Source of the DNA: Anaerolineales bacterium UBA5069
GTDB lineage: Bacteria; Chloroflexota; Anaerolineae; Caldilineales; Caldilineaceae
Assembly (NCBI GenBank): GCA_002415895.1
Contig: DIAV01000209.1
Span: 3,505 to 10,481 of the forward strand
Length of the DNA stretch: 6,977 nucleotides
Direction of reading: 5' to 3'
Below the pieces are notes generated by a model, which was given only the letters and a program-made list of their open reading frames with translations, searched no databases and was not told the DNA's origin. Of this stretch, positions 5,669 to 6,977 are shown one piece after another (position 1 is the stretch's first letter; every line of letters starts with the position of its first letter). The position numbers and the translations under genes were made by a program.

Positions 5669-6870
5669 GGCTGTGTGTAAAGCGCCTCAAGGCGCGCCGC
5701 CGCACCTGCCCATGTGTGGTGCTTCTCCACATAGACACGGCCTGCTTCGCCCACAGCCGCGCGCGCCTGTGCATCGTTCAGCAGCGCCAGCAGCGCATCG
5801 GCGAATTCCTGGGGATTGTCGCCGCGCAGATAGTCGCTGCCTGCCACCGCGCCCAGCGCCGAGGCTGCCTGCGGGCTGGCCACCACGGGCGTGGCGCAGG
5901 CCATCGCCTCCAGCACCTTGTTCTGAATGCCCGCGCCGTAGGGAATAGGCGCAGCGGACACAGTCGCCGCCTGCAGCGCCGCAGCCATGGAATCCACCCC
6001 GCCCGTCACGATGACGCGTTGGTTTGCCAGCGCCCGCACCTCGGCTGACGGGTCTTTACCCACCAGCCACACCTCTGCGTCGGGGCGTTGCGCCCACACC
6101 ATGGGCATGATCGACTGCACAAGCTGCACCGCCGCCGACACATTGGCGTGGTAGCTCATTTTGCCGGTAAAGAGAATGCGCGCCGCTGCGCGCGTGTGCG
6201 TGGGCGCAGGGGGCGCAAAGCCCGTCAAGTCGACACCATTGGGGATGACGCTAATGGGCGCGTTGGCCCCGGCCAGCGCGTGCAGAGCGGCCGCGTCGCT
6301 TGCGGCGGTGACCACCGTGTGATCAAAGAGGGTGGGGAGTATGGCCTCGGCACGGCGAGTGCGCGGCAATTCCATCCTTGCCATCCAGCGACCGCGCGCG
6401 CTGGCGCTCTGCTCTGCCGCCTGCGCAAAAAGGTGCGAAATACAATCGACGCTGTCCCACACAATGGGGGGGCGTGCATTGGCTGCATTGGGCACGCGCT
6501 GCGTGCGCGCCAGCAACGCATAGGGTGCGCCGCGCAGGTGCTCGACGTGGATGGCTTGCGGCGGGGTGGTGGTAAGTTCAGTGATGACGCGGGCGCGCAA
6601 GGCGGGCGTGTCGGCAAAGCGCGCTTGCAGGGGCGTGCGAGTGGGCGCTGTGCGCGCGGCGTTCCAGAGCGTGCGCCCGCGCGACAGTCGCTCGGCCAGC
6701 ACGCGAATGCCCATCTGCGCGAGAGCGTCCAGGTCGGCCTGCTCCGCCTCGCTGCTCCAGAGCGCAGCCAGTGTAATCTCGTGGCCGCGCGCCGCCAGCG
6801 TGCGCAGAAACTGGTAGGAGCGCACACGGATTGGGTTGGGCGTATAAGGAACAATCCAGAGCAGTTTCAC
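5656..6870 (-). CDS. GT4-type glycosyltransferase, PEP-CTERM/EpsH-associated sugar transferase-like
   Basis: The 404-residue product is a cytoplasmic GT-B-fold glycosyltransferase that probably transfers a sugar from a nucleotide donor during surface polysaccharide synthesis. The N-terminal acceptor domain starts with KLLWIVPYTPNP (2-13) and FLRTLAARGHEITLAAL (21-37), and has HVEHLRGAPYALL (108-120) and WDSVDCISHLF (138-148). The C-terminal donor domain has VIPNGVDL (208-215), LFTGKMSYHANV (233-244), WLVGKDPS (268-275), and PIPYGAGIQNKVLEAMA (308-324) with Glu321 in the donor-binding position. This motif set resembles the stp1/TIGR03087 type of sugar transferase linked to PEP-CTERM/exosortase loci. 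The GTG at 6870 is preferred: it overlaps the upstream stop as GTGA, follows GGGGGG (6876-6881), and puts the first beta strand at the N terminus; an ATG at 6918 would only add an unconserved stretch. Donor and acceptor cannot be read from sequence. Confidence 0.9.
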   Translation of the reverse strand: MKLLWIVPYTPNPIRVRSYQFLRTLAARGHEITLAALWSSEAEQADLDALAQMGIRVLAERLSRGRTLWNAARTAPTRTPLQARFADTPALRARVITELTTTPPQAIHVEHLRGAPYALLARTQRVPNAANARPPIVWDSVDCISHLFAQAAEQSASARGRWMARMELPRTRRAEAILPTLFDHTVVTAASDAAALHALAGANAPISVIPNGVDLTGFAPPAPTHTRAAARILFTGKMSYHANVSAAVQLVQSIMPMVWAQRPDAEVWLVGKDPSAEVRALANQRVIVTGGVDSMAAALQAATVSAAPIPYGAGIQNKVLEAMACATPVVASPQAASALGAVAGSDYLRGDNPQEFADALLALLNDAQARAAVGEAGRVYVEKHHTWAGAAARLEALYTQPART

Positions 6871-6977
6871 GCGCGCCCCCCGTCCGTCGGCCCATGTTCG
6901 GCATAGATGGCGAGCCACGCCGCGTAGACCGTGCGCCAGTGATAGTGGCTCTCCACCCAGGCGCGGCCCGCGGCGGC
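6867..6977 (-). CDS. C-terminal end of an upstream glycosyltransferase-like protein (partial)
   Basis: An open frame enters from the right edge and gives 36 residues before TGA at 6867-6869: it reads AAAGRAWVESHYHWRTVYAA, then WLAIYAEH and a short Gly-rich end. The pattern Gly-Arg-x-x-Val-Glu-x-x-Tyr-x-Trp followed by an amphipathic helix is the usual last helix of GT4 glycosyltransferases; the neighbouring complete gene ends with the same pattern (AGRVYVEKHHTWAGAAARLEALY, residues 376-398). The stop overlaps the GTG start of the next gene by four bases, so the two are probably translated as a coupled pair in a polysaccharide cluster that continues to the right. The remainder of the gene is outside the window, so the family call rests on this short end only. 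Confidence 0.72.
   Translation of the reverse strand, partial: AAAGRAWVESHYHWRTVYAAWLAIYAEHGPTDGGRA

Noticed and set aside
6088..6906. Plus-strand open frame of 272 codons opposite the glycosyltransferase
   Set aside because: Arg/Gly/His-rich antisense shadow of a gene with clear GT4 motifs.
6871..6918. ATG at 6918 as the glycosyltransferase start (adds 16 residues)
   Set aside because: It lies inside the upstream glycosyltransferase-like frame and adds residues before the first beta strand; GTG 6870 has the GTGA overlap and a G-rich ribosome site.

Overview
The window is an ordinary-looking stretch of a GC-rich bacterial chromosome (roughly 60% G+C by eye), densely packed, with no RNA gene, insertion sequence or CRISPR array that I can see. 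The gene mix suggests a free-living heterotroph: a CUT2-type sugar importer, a lipobox thioredoxin, a fluoride channel with a DUF190 partner, and glycosyltransferases of the type that accompanies exopolysaccharide synthesis. A Chloroflexota-like host is a guess from this mix and from the GTG starts; nothing here proves the phylum.

Positions 1-4098 (+ strand) hold a sugar ABC importer that is recognisable gene by gene as the YtfQ-YtfR-YtfT-YjfF system: the C-terminal 111 residues of the periplasmic-type binding protein, a double-domain ATPase, and two different membrane permeases. The last three genes are joined by ATGA stop/start overlaps, so they are probably translationally coupled. A 13-bp perfect hairpin lies between the binding-protein gene and the ATPase gene, where such operons often separate abundant binding protein from scarcer transporter subunits. 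In Escherichia coli this system imports galactofuranose, and a closely related Bifidobacterium system imports fructose, so the substrate here is open. A TlpA-like thioredoxin lipoprotein follows on the same strand after 49 bases (4148-4687).

Positions 4688-4828 separate convergent transcription units. They contain a 12-bp tandem repeat and a perfect 15-bp hairpin with G7/C7 runs that probably ends transcription from one or both sides.

Positions 4829-6977 (- strand) hold, in transcription order, the 3' end of one glycosyltransferase-like gene, a complete GT4-type glycosyltransferase overlapping it by GTGA, then a separate promoter (extended -10) driving crcB (fluoride channel) and a DUF190/COG1993 gene. 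The crcB leader has no recognisable fluoride riboswitch. Instead it has an 8-bp inverted repeat at the predicted transcription start and a 15-codon reading frame that begins at the predicted +1 and overlaps the crcB GTG start. This leader is the least explained part of the window. I see no convincing evidence of a wholly new multigene system.
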